Source: Anaerolineaceae bacterium (GTDB lineage Bacteria; Chloroflexota; Anaerolineae; Anaerolineales; Anaerolineaceae). From it: 64,000 bases of DNA. The notes beneath the pieces were generated by a model. That model made no database searches. It was not told where the DNA came from and was given only the letters and a program-made list of their open reading frames with translations. Both the position numbers and the translations under genes were made by a program. The stretch lies in the NCBI GenBank assembly GCA_016841445.1, contig JAENZD010000001.1:124001-188000 (forward strand), read 5' to 3'. Shown here piece after piece: positions 9,961-17,441 of the stretch (position 1 is its first letter; every line of letters starts with the position of its first letter).

Positions 9961-10720
9961 ACAATTAGATGATCTACTAGAAATTTATAATAGCATTCCC
10001 TCATCCTCTCTTGATCGCGTAATTTCGACATTAAGCGCTGGAAAGGATAAGTTTGAGGATATCCAGTTCCTCCAATCGAATTTTGGGTTTTCAGCATCAG
10101 CAAAGGTTCTGATCAGAATGATTTCAGCTGATAATATAAAGCCTTCTGATATCGCTATTATATTGAGGGCATTTCAAAAATCTAAAGAGTCAACACCCGA
10201 AAGCAATTTATCTTTGGTATGGTCAGGTCCCAATTTAATGGGTGTCCCAATTCGCATGACGTCTCAAGTTATCTTAGAGATGATTGATAAATCTGAGGAA
10301 AGTCTATTTATTTCCAGTTTTTCATTCTATAAAATTAATGTAGTGTTTGACGCCCTCGAAAAAGCAATCGCCAGGGGAGTTAAAATTTCTCTCTTGCTTG
10401 AAACCCCGCAATCCAGCCACTATAAAATTAAAAACGATCCAATGGGGGTTTTTAGTGATGCATTTAAATCCAAAGCCTCATTCTACATTTGGCCTTATAA
10501 GAATCGGGTAATACCTGGAGATGATCAAACCGGTTCATTACATGCCAAATTCATTCTTCAAGATGACAAGCGCTTGTTTATCACCAGTGCAAATCTGACA
10601 CAATATGCAATGGATCGCAATATTGAATTGGGAATAATAATTGAAGATCAGGCAATTATTAGTAAGTTTCAAGACCATTTGGATGCATTAATCAGTTCAA
10701 ATGTGATAACAAGAACCTGA
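9950..10720 (+). CDS. drmC: DISARM phospholipase-D-like protein DrmC
   Basis: PLD-family protein, the third core DISARM gene; its nuclease role is assumed from the fold. GTG 9950 is preferred because GGAAG sits 5 bases upstream; a TTG at 9938 is the alternative. Either start overlaps the drmB stop. One complete HKD motif, HAKFILQD (H about 198, K 200, D 205), is followed by a conserved TSANLT stretch. The N-terminal half has the PLD fold pattern (SLFISSFSF) without a second HKD, so a dimer would be needed for two-motif catalysis. The next gene begins 56 bases downstream after an AT-rich gap. Confidence 0.83.
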   Translation: MEDKQLDDLLEIYNSIPSSSLDRVISTLSAGKDKFEDIQFLQSNFGFSASAKVLIRMISADNIKPSDIAIILRAFQKSKESTPESNLSLVWSGPNLMGVPIRMTSQVILEMIDKSEESLFISSFSFYKINVVFDALEKAIARGVKISLLLETPQSSHYKIKNDPMGVFSDAFKSKASFYIWPYKNRVIPGDDQTGSLHAKFILQDDKRLFITSANLTQYAMDRNIELGIIIEDQAIISKFQDHLDALISSNVITRT

Positions 10721-10776
10721 TATGGTGAAATTTTGTAGTTTTTTTGTAATGTTTTTGTTATTAACATAGGATATTT

Positions 10777-11964
10777 ATGCTTTTTGAGAAAGATTTTTAT
10801 TCATTAACATATGATGATCTGAAGAGACTTATTGAAAACGAGGTCCCAGAAGATCGATACCTTGAGTATAAGCTAGATATTCCAGGTAACTCATATGATG
10901 ATGTGAAAGAGTTTCTTGCTGATGTGTCAGCATTTGCGAATGCTTCAGGTGGAACAATTCTCTTTGGCATTACGGAAGAAAGCGGTATTCCAGTTTCTAT
11001 TGATGGTTTGGATATAGAGGATATCGATAGTGAAATATTGAGGTTACAAGATATTATTCGCAATAGTATCAAGCCAGTGATTTCTCAAATATTTATTCGC
11101 TCCATAGATGTTAGTGATAGTCGAAAAGTCTTAATTATTAGTATTGCCCAAAGCTGGTCAGCACCTCATGTCGTGGAATATAAGAAACATTGGCGATTTT
11201 ACACCCGCACTTCAGCAGGAAAACACCCAATGGATATTCAAGAGGTAAGAGAAAAAATGCTTCAGTCAAATACCCTTTCTGAAAAAATGGATCAATTTCG
11301 AAATGAGAGATTGGCATTAATTAAGAATGGCGATTATCCAATAAAATTGATCTCTGATTCAATCATTGCTTTACACCTAATTCCTTTTTCTGCCCTATTC
11401 AGTAAGGGTTCTTCAGCCATCAACTTTAATGTTATCACTCAAAACTTTAATTATATTTCTCCTCTCAACTCTTCTGTCAAAACTTCGAAATATAATCTTG
11501 AGGGTTATATTAATTTCGGTTTTATTGATGATAAAGGAGGAGCATCAGGTTATGTCCAAATTTATCGCAATGGAATAATTGAATCAGTGGATTCCAGTAT
11601 TCTAGGTCTAACTTCTATAAAAACCCCCTCACTTCGAAGCGGGCTTGTAGAAAGAGAGATTGTCAACAAAGTAAAAATATATCTTGAGTATCAAAGAAGA
11701 ATGGGAGTATTGCCCCCTATTGTTTTGTTTGCTTCTTTTTTGAACATTCGAGGTTATTATCTTTCAATGAGCGATCGACAAGAGTATTTTGGTGATGTCC
11801 TACATCGTGATTCTATTTTGATTCCAGAGATTATCTTTGAGGATTTTCCTGATGATATTCCAATTGCCTTGCGAGATTTATTTGATAGGATGTGGAATGC
11901 GTTTGGTTGGGAACGTTCGCTAAGTTATGATGATAAAGGCAATTGGATAGGCACACTTAGGTAG
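10777..11964 (+). CDS. AlbA_2 (Schlafen-type) ATP-binding domain protein
   Basis: The N-terminal about 180 residues match the AlbA_2 domain: YLEYKLDIPG, then VSAFANASGGTILFGI with the conserved glycine turn, and later RFYTRTSAGKHPMDIQEV. Such proteins are often putative regulators or nucleotide-binding factors and are common in defence islands. The C-terminal about 200 residues are not recognised and contain no clear helix-turn-helix. The gene follows drmC in the same direction with a 56-base gap and a similar AT-rich composition, so it may belong to the island. Its function in DISARM, if any, is unknown. Confidence 0.75.
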   Translation: MLFEKDFYSLTYDDLKRLIENEVPEDRYLEYKLDIPGNSYDDVKEFLADVSAFANASGGTILFGITEESGIPVSIDGLDIEDIDSEILRLQDIIRNSIKPVISQIFIRSIDVSDSRKVLIISIAQSWSAPHVVEYKKHWRFYTRTSAGKHPMDIQEVREKMLQSNTLSEKMDQFRNERLALIKNGDYPIKLISDSIIALHLIPFSALFSKGSSAINFNVITQNFNYISPLNSSVKTSKYNLEGYINFGFIDDKGGASGYVQIYRNGIIESVDSSILGLTSIKTPSLRSGLVEREIVNKVKIYLEYQRRMGVLPPIVLFASFLNIRGYYLSMSDRQEYFGDVLHRDSILIPEIIFEDFPDDIPIALRDLFDRMWNAFGWERSLSYDDKGNWIGTLR

Positions 11965-12273
11965 CAGGCTACTACACTATTTTAGATGATATTTCCTCTC
12001 ACGGAAAATCCATTTCCTCAAATCATAGATATTACCTTACCCAAGCATACCAAAGGTGCGCAACTAAGTAACACTAATCCTTAAAAACTGCGTATGCTCA
12101 GATTGGTTTTCCATGGTAATACCTTTGACCCCGAAAGAGCGCTGGGGATTAAATTAGGGCAAGTTGCCATCACGCTTCCATTCTTTTGATTGATTTCTAT
12201 GAGATTGTGTGATTTTCTGGAATTATTTTTCGTCAGATGTCTTGAATAATAAAGGCGAACTTATAGAAAGAAA
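11965..12273. other. Gene-poor junction between the DISARM island and the phage-like module
   Basis: About 310 bases without a supportable gene. It contains a 31-codon open frame at 12094-12189 (+) beginning MLRLVFHGNTFDPERALGIK, with no clear ribosome-binding site; it may be a gene remnant. No transposase, repeat or promoter is convincing. The module on the right runs toward this gap on the minus strand. Confidence 0.4.
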
Positions 12274-12293
12274 GGGTCGCCAAAATGCGACCC
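12274..12293 (-). terminator. Hairpin terminator for the minus-strand module
   Basis: Perfect 7-bp stem GGGTCGC/GCGACCC with a 6-base loop, followed on the minus strand by a T-rich run (TTTCTTTCT). It sits just past the stop of the ATPase gene. Confidence 0.65.
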
Positions 12294-12300
12294 GTAGATC

Positions 12301-13176
12301 TTAATTTGCAATTATTTTTCCATATTCATTAGCGAATCCCACCACAGCTTTTGTCATATCTTCCCATAATGCAGGATCAAATGCAATATTAGCTGATTTG
12401 AGTGCTTCACCAATCTGACTTGGGTTCAACCCCAATGGTTTCCCAAATTCAATCAGATCTTCCTTTGTCCTAACCGGCGCATAAGGTTCACCCTCACTCA
12501 ACCAGGCCAAAATCTCTTTTCCAAAATCCTCACCAGGGTCTTGAATAATTCGATCCTGAAATTGTCCAGTGCGATCTTTGATGACGTTTATGGCATGCTC
12601 CGGACTGATTTCCATCAGTATATCAAACTCATACTCAATTCCCTTCCCCTGCTCTGGTGCTAAGCCAACCCGCGTCGGGCTGGATTTGCCATTGGTGTCT
12701 TGATTGATCGTCCACTCGGTTTTTGTGCGCATGGTGGCAATCAGATGGCCAGGGAAGCGCAGGATTGCCTCAACCATCTTGCTCTGCACAGGAGTCCCAT
12801 CAGACCAGGCTGCCCAGCTATTACCCTTGTACTTCGCTTTGGCCAATTGATCGACCTGGATCAATAGCTCCTTCCAGGAATGTGTGAGTGAATCGATGAT
12901 CAGGACATCATAGGCTCTTGCAGATTTCATCGCTGCGATCAGGTTATCAACCTTCGGCTCATCGAGGTTCAGAACATCAAATCCAAACCGGTCTGCATAC
13001 TTTGAAGCACTGCCAAACTCGGTGTCAATCACAGCAATTTTCCCGCTGTTCGGCTCTGTCATACCCTTCGCCAATCGCAAAGCTGTAAAAGTTTTCCCTG
13101 AACCAGAGGGGCCAAAGATGGCGAGCCTCAGTTTCGATTGGGACTTTGCTGCTTTTGTAAATTCATAAGTTAACAT
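12301..13176 (-). CDS. RecA/Sak4-like phage-type ATPase
   Basis: P-loop ATPase of the type found in phages and integrated elements (AAA_24 / Sak4-like single-strand annealing or recombination ATPases). Walker A GPSGSGKT is at residues 22-29, and the Walker B strand YDVLIIDSLTHSW is near residues 88-100. The total length of 291 aa fits the family. It starts with a good ribosome-binding site (AAGGAG) and is the last gene of a three-gene minus-strand unit with two unknown proteins. It would act on replicating or recombining DNA in the cytoplasm; the precise annealing function is inferred. Confidence 0.7.
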   Translation of the reverse strand: MLTYEFTKAAKSQSKLRLAIFGPSGSGKTFTALRLAKGMTEPNSGKIAVIDTEFGSASKYADRFGFDVLNLDEPKVDNLIAAMKSARAYDVLIIDSLTHSWKELLIQVDQLAKAKYKGNSWAAWSDGTPVQSKMVEAILRFPGHLIATMRTKTEWTINQDTNGKSSPTRVGLAPEQGKGIEYEFDILMEISPEHAINVIKDRTGQFQDRIIQDPGEDFGKEILAWLSEGEPYAPVRTKEDLIEFGKPLGLNPSQIGEALKSANIAFDPALWEDMTKAVVGFANEYGKIIAN

Positions 13177-13187
13177 ATTTCTCCTTC

Positions 13188-13502
13188 CTAATTATTCTCT
13201 TGTTTTTGTTCTGTTATTCCGACGTCGGAATGGGATAACTCTGAGGCTTCGAGGAATTTGCAGTGAATACCGCTTCTATCTATCAAAATTAGGAGTTGCA
13301 TATTGAATAGTGGCGTTTGTATCAATACACCTTCCTTGAAGCGTCGGACTTGCAGACTGCGATAGACGGGATAGACATTGATATCTCCCTGCTGGTCTTC
13401 TTCCAAATTGATCCCGATCAAACGGTTCAGCCAATCCCCGTTGCGATGGGGAATAAACCGCTTCAAGGCTGCAACCAACCTTGCGTTGTGATAAATTTTC
13501 AT
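13188..13502 (-). CDS. Unknown protein of the phage-like module (104 aa)
   Basis: Not recognised. A strong AAAGGAGG precedes the ATG, supporting translation. It has no membrane segments; the middle (VYPVYRSLQVRRFKEGV) is basic and beta-prone. Its 3' end contains one copy of the palindrome ATTCCGACGTCGGAAT, which encodes part of SHSDVGIT. It lies between the unknown 290-aa gene upstream and the ATPase downstream, with short gaps, so the three are probably one transcript. Confidence 0.6.
   Translation of the reverse strand: MKIYHNARLVAALKRFIPHRNGDWLNRLIGINLEEDQQGDINVYPVYRSLQVRRFKEGVLIQTPLFNMQLLILIDRSGIHCKFLEASELSHSDVGITEQKQENN
13216..13231. promoter_or_regulatory. Palindrome copy 1, ATTCCGACGTCGGAAT
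   Basis: A perfect 16-bp palindrome inside the 3' end of the 104-aa gene, identical to the core of the palindrome in the divergent promoter at 14436-14457. It may be a second (auxiliary) operator for the XRE repressor. Confidence 0.5.
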
Positions 13503-13533
13503 GATCCTCCTTTACATCAATAGCCAATCGAAA

Positions 13534-14406
13534 CTAAGCATGAACAAGATTGAATACTTCCCCTAAAGGTGTCTGCATCAATTCCGTCAAGCTGGTTTGA
13601 ACAGGCGAAATCACCCCCTGCAGCCGCCGATGGACCAGGCTGTACTGCTGGTCACTCAAAAATGAAATGAGCACCTTTTGAGATGTTTGGTGATTGTTGA
13701 TTTCCAAAATATAAACAGGAATTTCATCTTGATTGAGGTTACGGATTCTTCGACGGACTTCTCGGTTGGTCAGCCTGCCTGTTTCCATCAATTGTTGAAC
13801 AACCCCCTGTCGGATTTCAGTTTCCGTTATTGTCCCGCCATTCGCTTGTGCAGCTAAGGTTGATTCCTCCATCATCTGGTCAACCATCAACCCGACATTT
13901 CTGGATTGGCTCGGTTGACCTGTAATCGCACATACCAGGTAGGGTGTCAATTCTCGAAGGTTTGATTTCCCCACCTCTTCCCAGACCAATGCCAGATTCA
14001 TCCCCAGGGTATCGGTAAAGTAAGGAAAAACCGTATTGTACAGATCCCTGATATTTGAATATTCTGAGATGCTGATGCCCTGCGCCTTGGCTGCTTCTTG
14101 CATATTTGGAAAGCGGTTAGGATGGATGCTCCAAAGGGCTTCTTCTTCAATTTCCTTGATGATCTTTCCCCGCAATAGAAGCTCAGCCAAACTGAGATCA
14201 CCAATCAGTTTCAATTGCTCAAGTTTGACCATGGCACGAATCTCAGGGTCCGTATAGGCTCCTTGCTCCACCCCTCCAGTAGACATTGCAGTTTCAAGAT
14301 TGAGCCTGGCTGCCTGCTCAGATCGGATCTCAAAATCCGATAAATAACTGGATAGGGTAAGGCTTGTCGAAAAAGAAGCGTTGATTTGTATTGCTGTGTC
14401 AGACAT
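13534..14406 (-). CDS. Unknown protein of the phage-like module (290 aa)
   Basis: Not recognised. It has an excellent ribosome-binding site (AAAGGAGGTTTT before ATG). The protein is soluble and mainly helical; a segment around residues 205-235 (TGRLTNREVRRRIRNLNQDE) is basic and could contact nucleic acid. It is the first gene of the minus-strand unit and is transcribed divergently from the XRE regulator across the 22-bp palindrome, so it is likely repressed by that regulator. Confidence 0.6.
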   Translation of the reverse strand: MSDTAIQINASFSTSLTLSSYLSDFEIRSEQAARLNLETAMSTGGVEQGAYTDPEIRAMVKLEQLKLIGDLSLAELLLRGKIIKEIEEEALWSIHPNRFPNMQEAAKAQGISISEYSNIRDLYNTVFPYFTDTLGMNLALVWEEVGKSNLRELTPYLVCAITGQPSQSRNVGLMVDQMMEESTLAAQANGGTITETEIRQGVVQQLMETGRLTNREVRRRIRNLNQDEIPVYILEINNHQTSQKVLISFLSDQQYSLVHRRLQGVISPVQTSLTELMQTPLGEVFNLVHA

Positions 14407-14435
14407 AAAACCTCCTTTCAGAGATATAAAAGAAT

Positions 14436-14457
14436 CCCATTCCGACGTCGGAATGGG
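14436..14457. promoter_or_regulatory. 22-bp perfect palindrome in a divergent promoter (probable repressor operator)
   Basis: The half-site CCCATTCCGAC is followed by its exact reverse complement. It lies 30 bases upstream of the 290-aa gene and about 105 bases upstream of the XRE gene, the usual place for a phage-type repressor operator. The 16-bp core recurs at 13216-13231. Confidence 0.65.
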
Positions 14458-14561
14458 TTTTTGGATATATTTTGTATGTAACAGAAGACTAGCATGATGT
14501 TATTTTTCGTTGACGAGGCTTCACTTCGGTGATATATTTTAATAAAAGATTGGAGGCTGAT

Positions 14562-14963
14562 ATGTCGCAGATATTGAAGAACCTTGTTGAAGCGAAAATG
14601 AAGGAAGAGAAATTAAGCTTACGAAAAGCTGGAGATAAAGCTGGCGTTGCCCATACCACTATTCAACGGGTCCTGGATGATGAGAGCCTTGACCTCGCAA
14701 CCGTTGAAAAGGTTTGTGATTGGTTAGGTGTGCCGGTATCAGCTGTCTTGAACACAGAATCCGAAGAGTTCAATATGGCTAAAGAAATATCCATTCTTTT
14801 TGCCAAGAATGATGAGTTTGCAGAGGTTTTTTCCAGCTTAGCGAAACATCTCGAATTAGGCGCAATAGACTCCACCATTCTTGCTGAAATTACGGCTTTT
14901 ACTGCATTCCGAATAGATCAGCAATTGAAGAAAAAGAAAAAAATAAGTGTAGAATCAACGTAA
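14562..14963 (+). CDS. XRE-family helix-turn-helix regulator
   Basis: A 133-aa protein with an N-terminal Cro/CI-type HTH at about residues 10-62 (LSLRKAGDKAGVAHTTIQRV, then VCDWLGVPVSAVLN) and a short helical C-terminus ending in a lysine-rich tail. ATG 14562 is chosen because TGGAGG lies 5 bases upstream; the frame is open earlier (14529) without a site. It is divergent from the phage-like genes and probably controls them, and itself, through the palindrome between them. Confidence 0.8.
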   Translation: MSQILKNLVEAKMKEEKLSLRKAGDKAGVAHTTIQRVLDDESLDLATVEKVCDWLGVPVSAVLNTESEEFNMAKEISILFAKNDEFAEVFSSLAKHLELGAIDSTILAEITAFTAFRIDQQLKKKKKISVEST

Positions 14964-15001
14964 TTAAATGACCGTCCTATAGGCTAGCCATACCTCTGCG
15001 G

Positions 15002-15030
15002 TTGACATCTGTGTGTATTTAAAGTACAAT
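15002..15030 (+). promoter_or_regulatory. Sigma-70-type promoter upstream of the tRNA-Gly/Cys pair
   Basis: TTGACA (15002-15007), 17 bases, TACAAT (15025-15030). The transcript would start near 15037 and run through two small hairpins (GGTCGT/ACGACC at 15073-15087 and CCTTCTC/GAGAAGG at 15086-15106) before tRNA-Gly. Confidence 0.6.
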
Positions 15031-15181
15031 TTCTTGCGTTCAAGCATTAGTACCTTCTCTCTTCGCAAATAGGGTCGTAGAACGACCTTCTCACGAAATG
15101 AGAAGGGTTTAAAAATTGAAGCAGAAAAGCACTAAATATGGCGGATCGAAAGCTTATGTCCCCCATATATAGGGGTACTTT

Positions 15182-15253
<72 letters not shown>

Positions 15254-15321
15254 CTTCGGAAGCACGATCGGCTGGTATCGAGCGGCCAATATCGGCCACG
15301 GGTATCAGCTTTTCTTGTCCT

Positions 15322-15393
15322 GGCGACGTAGCCAAGTTGGTAAGGCAAGGGTCTGCAAAACCCCGAGCACGGGTTCGAGTCCCGTCGTCGCCT
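15322..15393 (+). tRNA. tRNA-Cys (anticodon GCA)
   Basis: Acceptor GGCGACG pairs with CGTCGCC; anticodon arm GGGTCTGCAAAACCC gives GCA; T arm CGGGTTCGAGTCCCG. CCA is not encoded. About 68 bases after tRNA-Gly and probably on the same transcript. Confidence 0.95.
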
Positions 15394-15404
15394 CAATTTT
15401 AATA

Positions 15405-15430
15405 AAAACACCTCTTTCGGGAGGTGTTTT
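15405..15430 (+). terminator. Intrinsic terminator after tRNA-Cys
   Basis: Stem AAAACACCTC/GAGGTGTTTT with a 6-base loop and a T run, directly after the tRNA. Confidence 0.85.
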
Positions 15431-15450
15431 TTGATACCACAATTTAAGAT

Positions 15451-15470
15451 GGGCGTTGCGCGCAACGCCC
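15451..15470. repeat. Palindromic intergenic repeat (GGGCGTTGCG type)
   Basis: A 20-bp perfect palindrome (half-site GGGCGTTGCG) followed by CTAC. Related in form to the palindromes at 31067, 42407 and 56640 (ends in GTAG/CTAC, CGTTGC arms). Confidence 0.6.
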
Positions 15471-15512
15471 CTACGAGTAAACCATTAATGCACCTTTAGG
15501 AGGTTGTCTGGT

Positions 15513-15652
15513 ACCTGCTCACCTGCTACCTGATCGCCTGATACCCGATCACCTGCTACCTGGTTGCCTATTCAACCATTCACCACTCACGATTCACCAT
15601 TCACGATTTTTCCCGATTGCCTGCTACCTGATTCCTTATTGCCTGGCACTCC
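15513..15652. repeat. Degenerate 15-bp tandem repeats (CCTGCTACCTGATCG type)
   Basis: At least three adjacent 15-bp units (CCTGCTACCTGATCG, CCTGATACCCGATCA, CCTGCTACCTGGTTG), then short CATTCAC repeats and a further CCTGCTACCTGATTC. No coding function is visible. A similar, weaker text occurs near 36720-36775. Confidence 0.6.
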
Positions 15653-15690
15653 CTCTTGCACATTTTCCTGATCCATAGTATCCTTTTAAT

Positions 15691-15704
15691 ACCGACCGGT
15701 CGGT
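15691..15704. promoter_or_regulatory. Probable TetR-family operator
   Basis: The palindrome ACCGACCGGTCGGT, with an extra CGGT repeat on the right, lies 40 bases upstream of the TetR gene. This is the classical form of operators bound by many TetR regulators, so autoregulation is likely. Confidence 0.7.
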
Positions 15705-15743
15705 CGGTTTATTTCGGAAGCTGCAGGTTTATTATTTGTAATT

Positions 15744-16346
15744 ATGTCTCATTATTCTAAGGGCGTGGACACACGCAATATCATTCTCCATCATTCTTTG
15801 GATTTGTTTTCATCAAACGGTTATGACGCGACCAGTGTGGCACAGATCTGCCACCGGGCGAAGGTGAGCAAGGGCGCTTTTTACTACCACTTTCCCTCGA
15901 AGCAAGACCTGTTCCTGGCGCTCATGACCAGCTGGCTGGATGAGGTGGATGGCATGTTCCAGTCTGCCAGTGACCTGGCGGATAACGTGCCGGAAGCTTT
16001 TGGGAATATGGCCCAAATCTCAGGGCAGCTTTTCGAAGCCCTGAAGGGTGGTTTCCCGATCCTGCTTGAGTTTTGGACGCAGGCCAGCCGGCAGCCCGTC
16101 TTCTGGGAGCAAGCCGTTGCTCCTTACAGGCGGTTTCTGGACTTTTTTGCCAGCATCATCAAGGCAGGGATCGACGAAGGTACATTTGAGGAATCCCTCG
16201 ATCCCGAACCAACGGCAAGGATCGTGATGGCGGTCGCAATGGGTTTAATGCTGCAAGCCACCTTCGATCCGGCAGATACGAATTGGCAGGAAGTCACACA
16301 ATTGGGCATCAGAATGATATTAAGTGGAATGAGGCGTATAGAATGA
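15744..16346 (+). CDS. TetR/AcrR-family transcriptional repressor
   Basis: A 200-aa regulator with an N-terminal TetR HTH (residues about 10-56: IILHHSLDLFSSNGYDATSV, then AKVSKGAFYYHFPSKQDLF) and a helical ligand-binding C-terminus. ATG 15744 follows the operator-like palindrome at 15691. Its stop overlaps the next gene by ATGA, so regulator and dehydrogenase are co-transcribed and probably co-induced by an unknown hydrophobic ligand. Confidence 0.92.
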   Translation: MSHYSKGVDTRNIILHHSLDLFSSNGYDATSVAQICHRAKVSKGAFYYHFPSKQDLFLALMTSWLDEVDGMFQSASDLADNVPEAFGNMAQISGQLFEALKGGFPILLEFWTQASRQPVFWEQAVAPYRRFLDFFASIIKAGIDEGTFEESLDPEPTARIVMAVAMGLMLQATFDPADTNWQEVTQLGIRMILSGMRRIE

Positions 16347-17356
16347 ATTTGGTCACTGGTGGCGCAGGCCATCTCGGTAATGTGTTGGTGAGGGAACTTT
16401 TGGATCGGGATGAATCAGTGCGGGTGCTGGTCCTCCCGGGTGAGGATACCCGTTCACTGGAAGGTTTACAGGTTGAGCTGGTTGAAGGCGATGTGCTCGA
16501 TCCTGATTCTTTGGTACGGGCTATGCAAGGTGTCGATGTGGTTTTTCACCTGGCAGCCCTGGTCTCGATCACCGAGGACAAGGCTTATTTATTGGAAGCT
16601 GTGAATGTTGATGGCACCAAAAATATCATCGCTGCCGCCAAGCAATCCGGGATCAGGAAACTGGTGTATACCAGTTCGATCCATGCCCTGGAGCGGCCGC
16701 CGCTGGGTGTTTCCATCACGGAGAAATGTGCTTTCGACCCGGAGAATCCTGCTGGTCCCTATGATCGTTCAAAAGCCAAAGCTTCGTTGTTGATCCAAAG
16801 TGCAGCAGAAGACGGTCTGGATACCTGTATTGTGTGTCCCACAGGTGTGATTGGCCCTTATGATTACCGGCGTTCTGAAATGGGCGAGCTGATCCTGTCG
16901 TTCATGCAAAAGAGGGTCAACGTCCTGGTGAATGGGGCGTTCGATTTTGTGGATGTGCGGGATGTTGCCCAGGGGCAGATCCTGGCACGTGACAATGGGA
17001 AGTCCGGTGAAACCTATATTTTAGGTGGCGAGCGGATCAAGCTCACTTTCCTGCATAAAATTGTCAAGAAAATTACCGGGAAATCGATCAAACCGGTCAC
17101 TTTCCCTTTGCCCATTGCGATGATCGTAGCACCTATGGCAGAGCTGTATTATAAGATCACTAAACAGAAGCCGCGTTTCACGCGCTACTCGATTGAAACG
17201 GTTGCCAGTAATTCCGATATCAGTTCTGATAAAGCGAAAAGGGAGCTGGGTTATAAGCCACGCTCAATGGTCAAGAGCATCCTGGATACCGTGCGCTGGT
17301 GGCTTGAAAACATTGGGCTGACCAAACGAGCTTTGCGGTTGGGGAAGCAAAAATAA
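16343..17356 (+). CDS. NAD(P)-dependent epimerase/dehydratase (extended SDR)
   Basis: Extended short-chain dehydrogenase, 337 aa. It begins MNLVTGGAGHLGNVL, the Rossmann glycine motif (TGGAGHLG), with the start overlapping the TetR stop (ATGA); an earlier in-frame ATG at 16283 lies inside TetR and is rejected. DVVFHLAAL and the catalytic YDRSKAK (Y-x3-K) are present. It resembles the dihydroflavonol-4-reductase / 3-beta-hydroxysteroid dehydrogenase branch, but the substrate is not readable. The C-terminus (GYKPRSMVKSILDTVRWW) is typical of the branch. Confidence 0.87.
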   Translation: MNLVTGGAGHLGNVLVRELLDRDESVRVLVLPGEDTRSLEGLQVELVEGDVLDPDSLVRAMQGVDVVFHLAALVSITEDKAYLLEAVNVDGTKNIIAAAKQSGIRKLVYTSSIHALERPPLGVSITEKCAFDPENPAGPYDRSKAKASLLIQSAAEDGLDTCIVCPTGVIGPYDYRRSEMGELILSFMQKRVNVLVNGAFDFVDVRDVAQGQILARDNGKSGETYILGGERIKLTFLHKIVKKITGKSIKPVTFPLPIAMIVAPMAELYYKITKQKPRFTRYSIETVASNSDISSDKAKRELGYKPRSMVKSILDTVRWWLENIGLTKRALRLGKQK

Positions 17357-17371
17357 ATTGAGGTTAAAGAG

Positions 17372-17400
17372 AACAAAGGCGTCCGAGAGGGCGCCTTGTT
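17372..17400. terminator. Terminator between convergent SDR and mutM genes
   Basis: Stem AACAA-GGCGTCC/GGGCGCCTTGTT with a GAGA loop and one bulged A, followed by T-rich sequence; it can serve both strands. Confidence 0.7.
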
Positions 17401-17441
17401 TCGTTAATATCCTCGCCTCTACCGTTAACCCTTCCTGAAAA

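Noticed and set aside
15513-15652. Tandem 15-bp units as a CRISPR array
   Set aside because: The units are adjacent without spacers, degenerate, and no cas gene is nearby.
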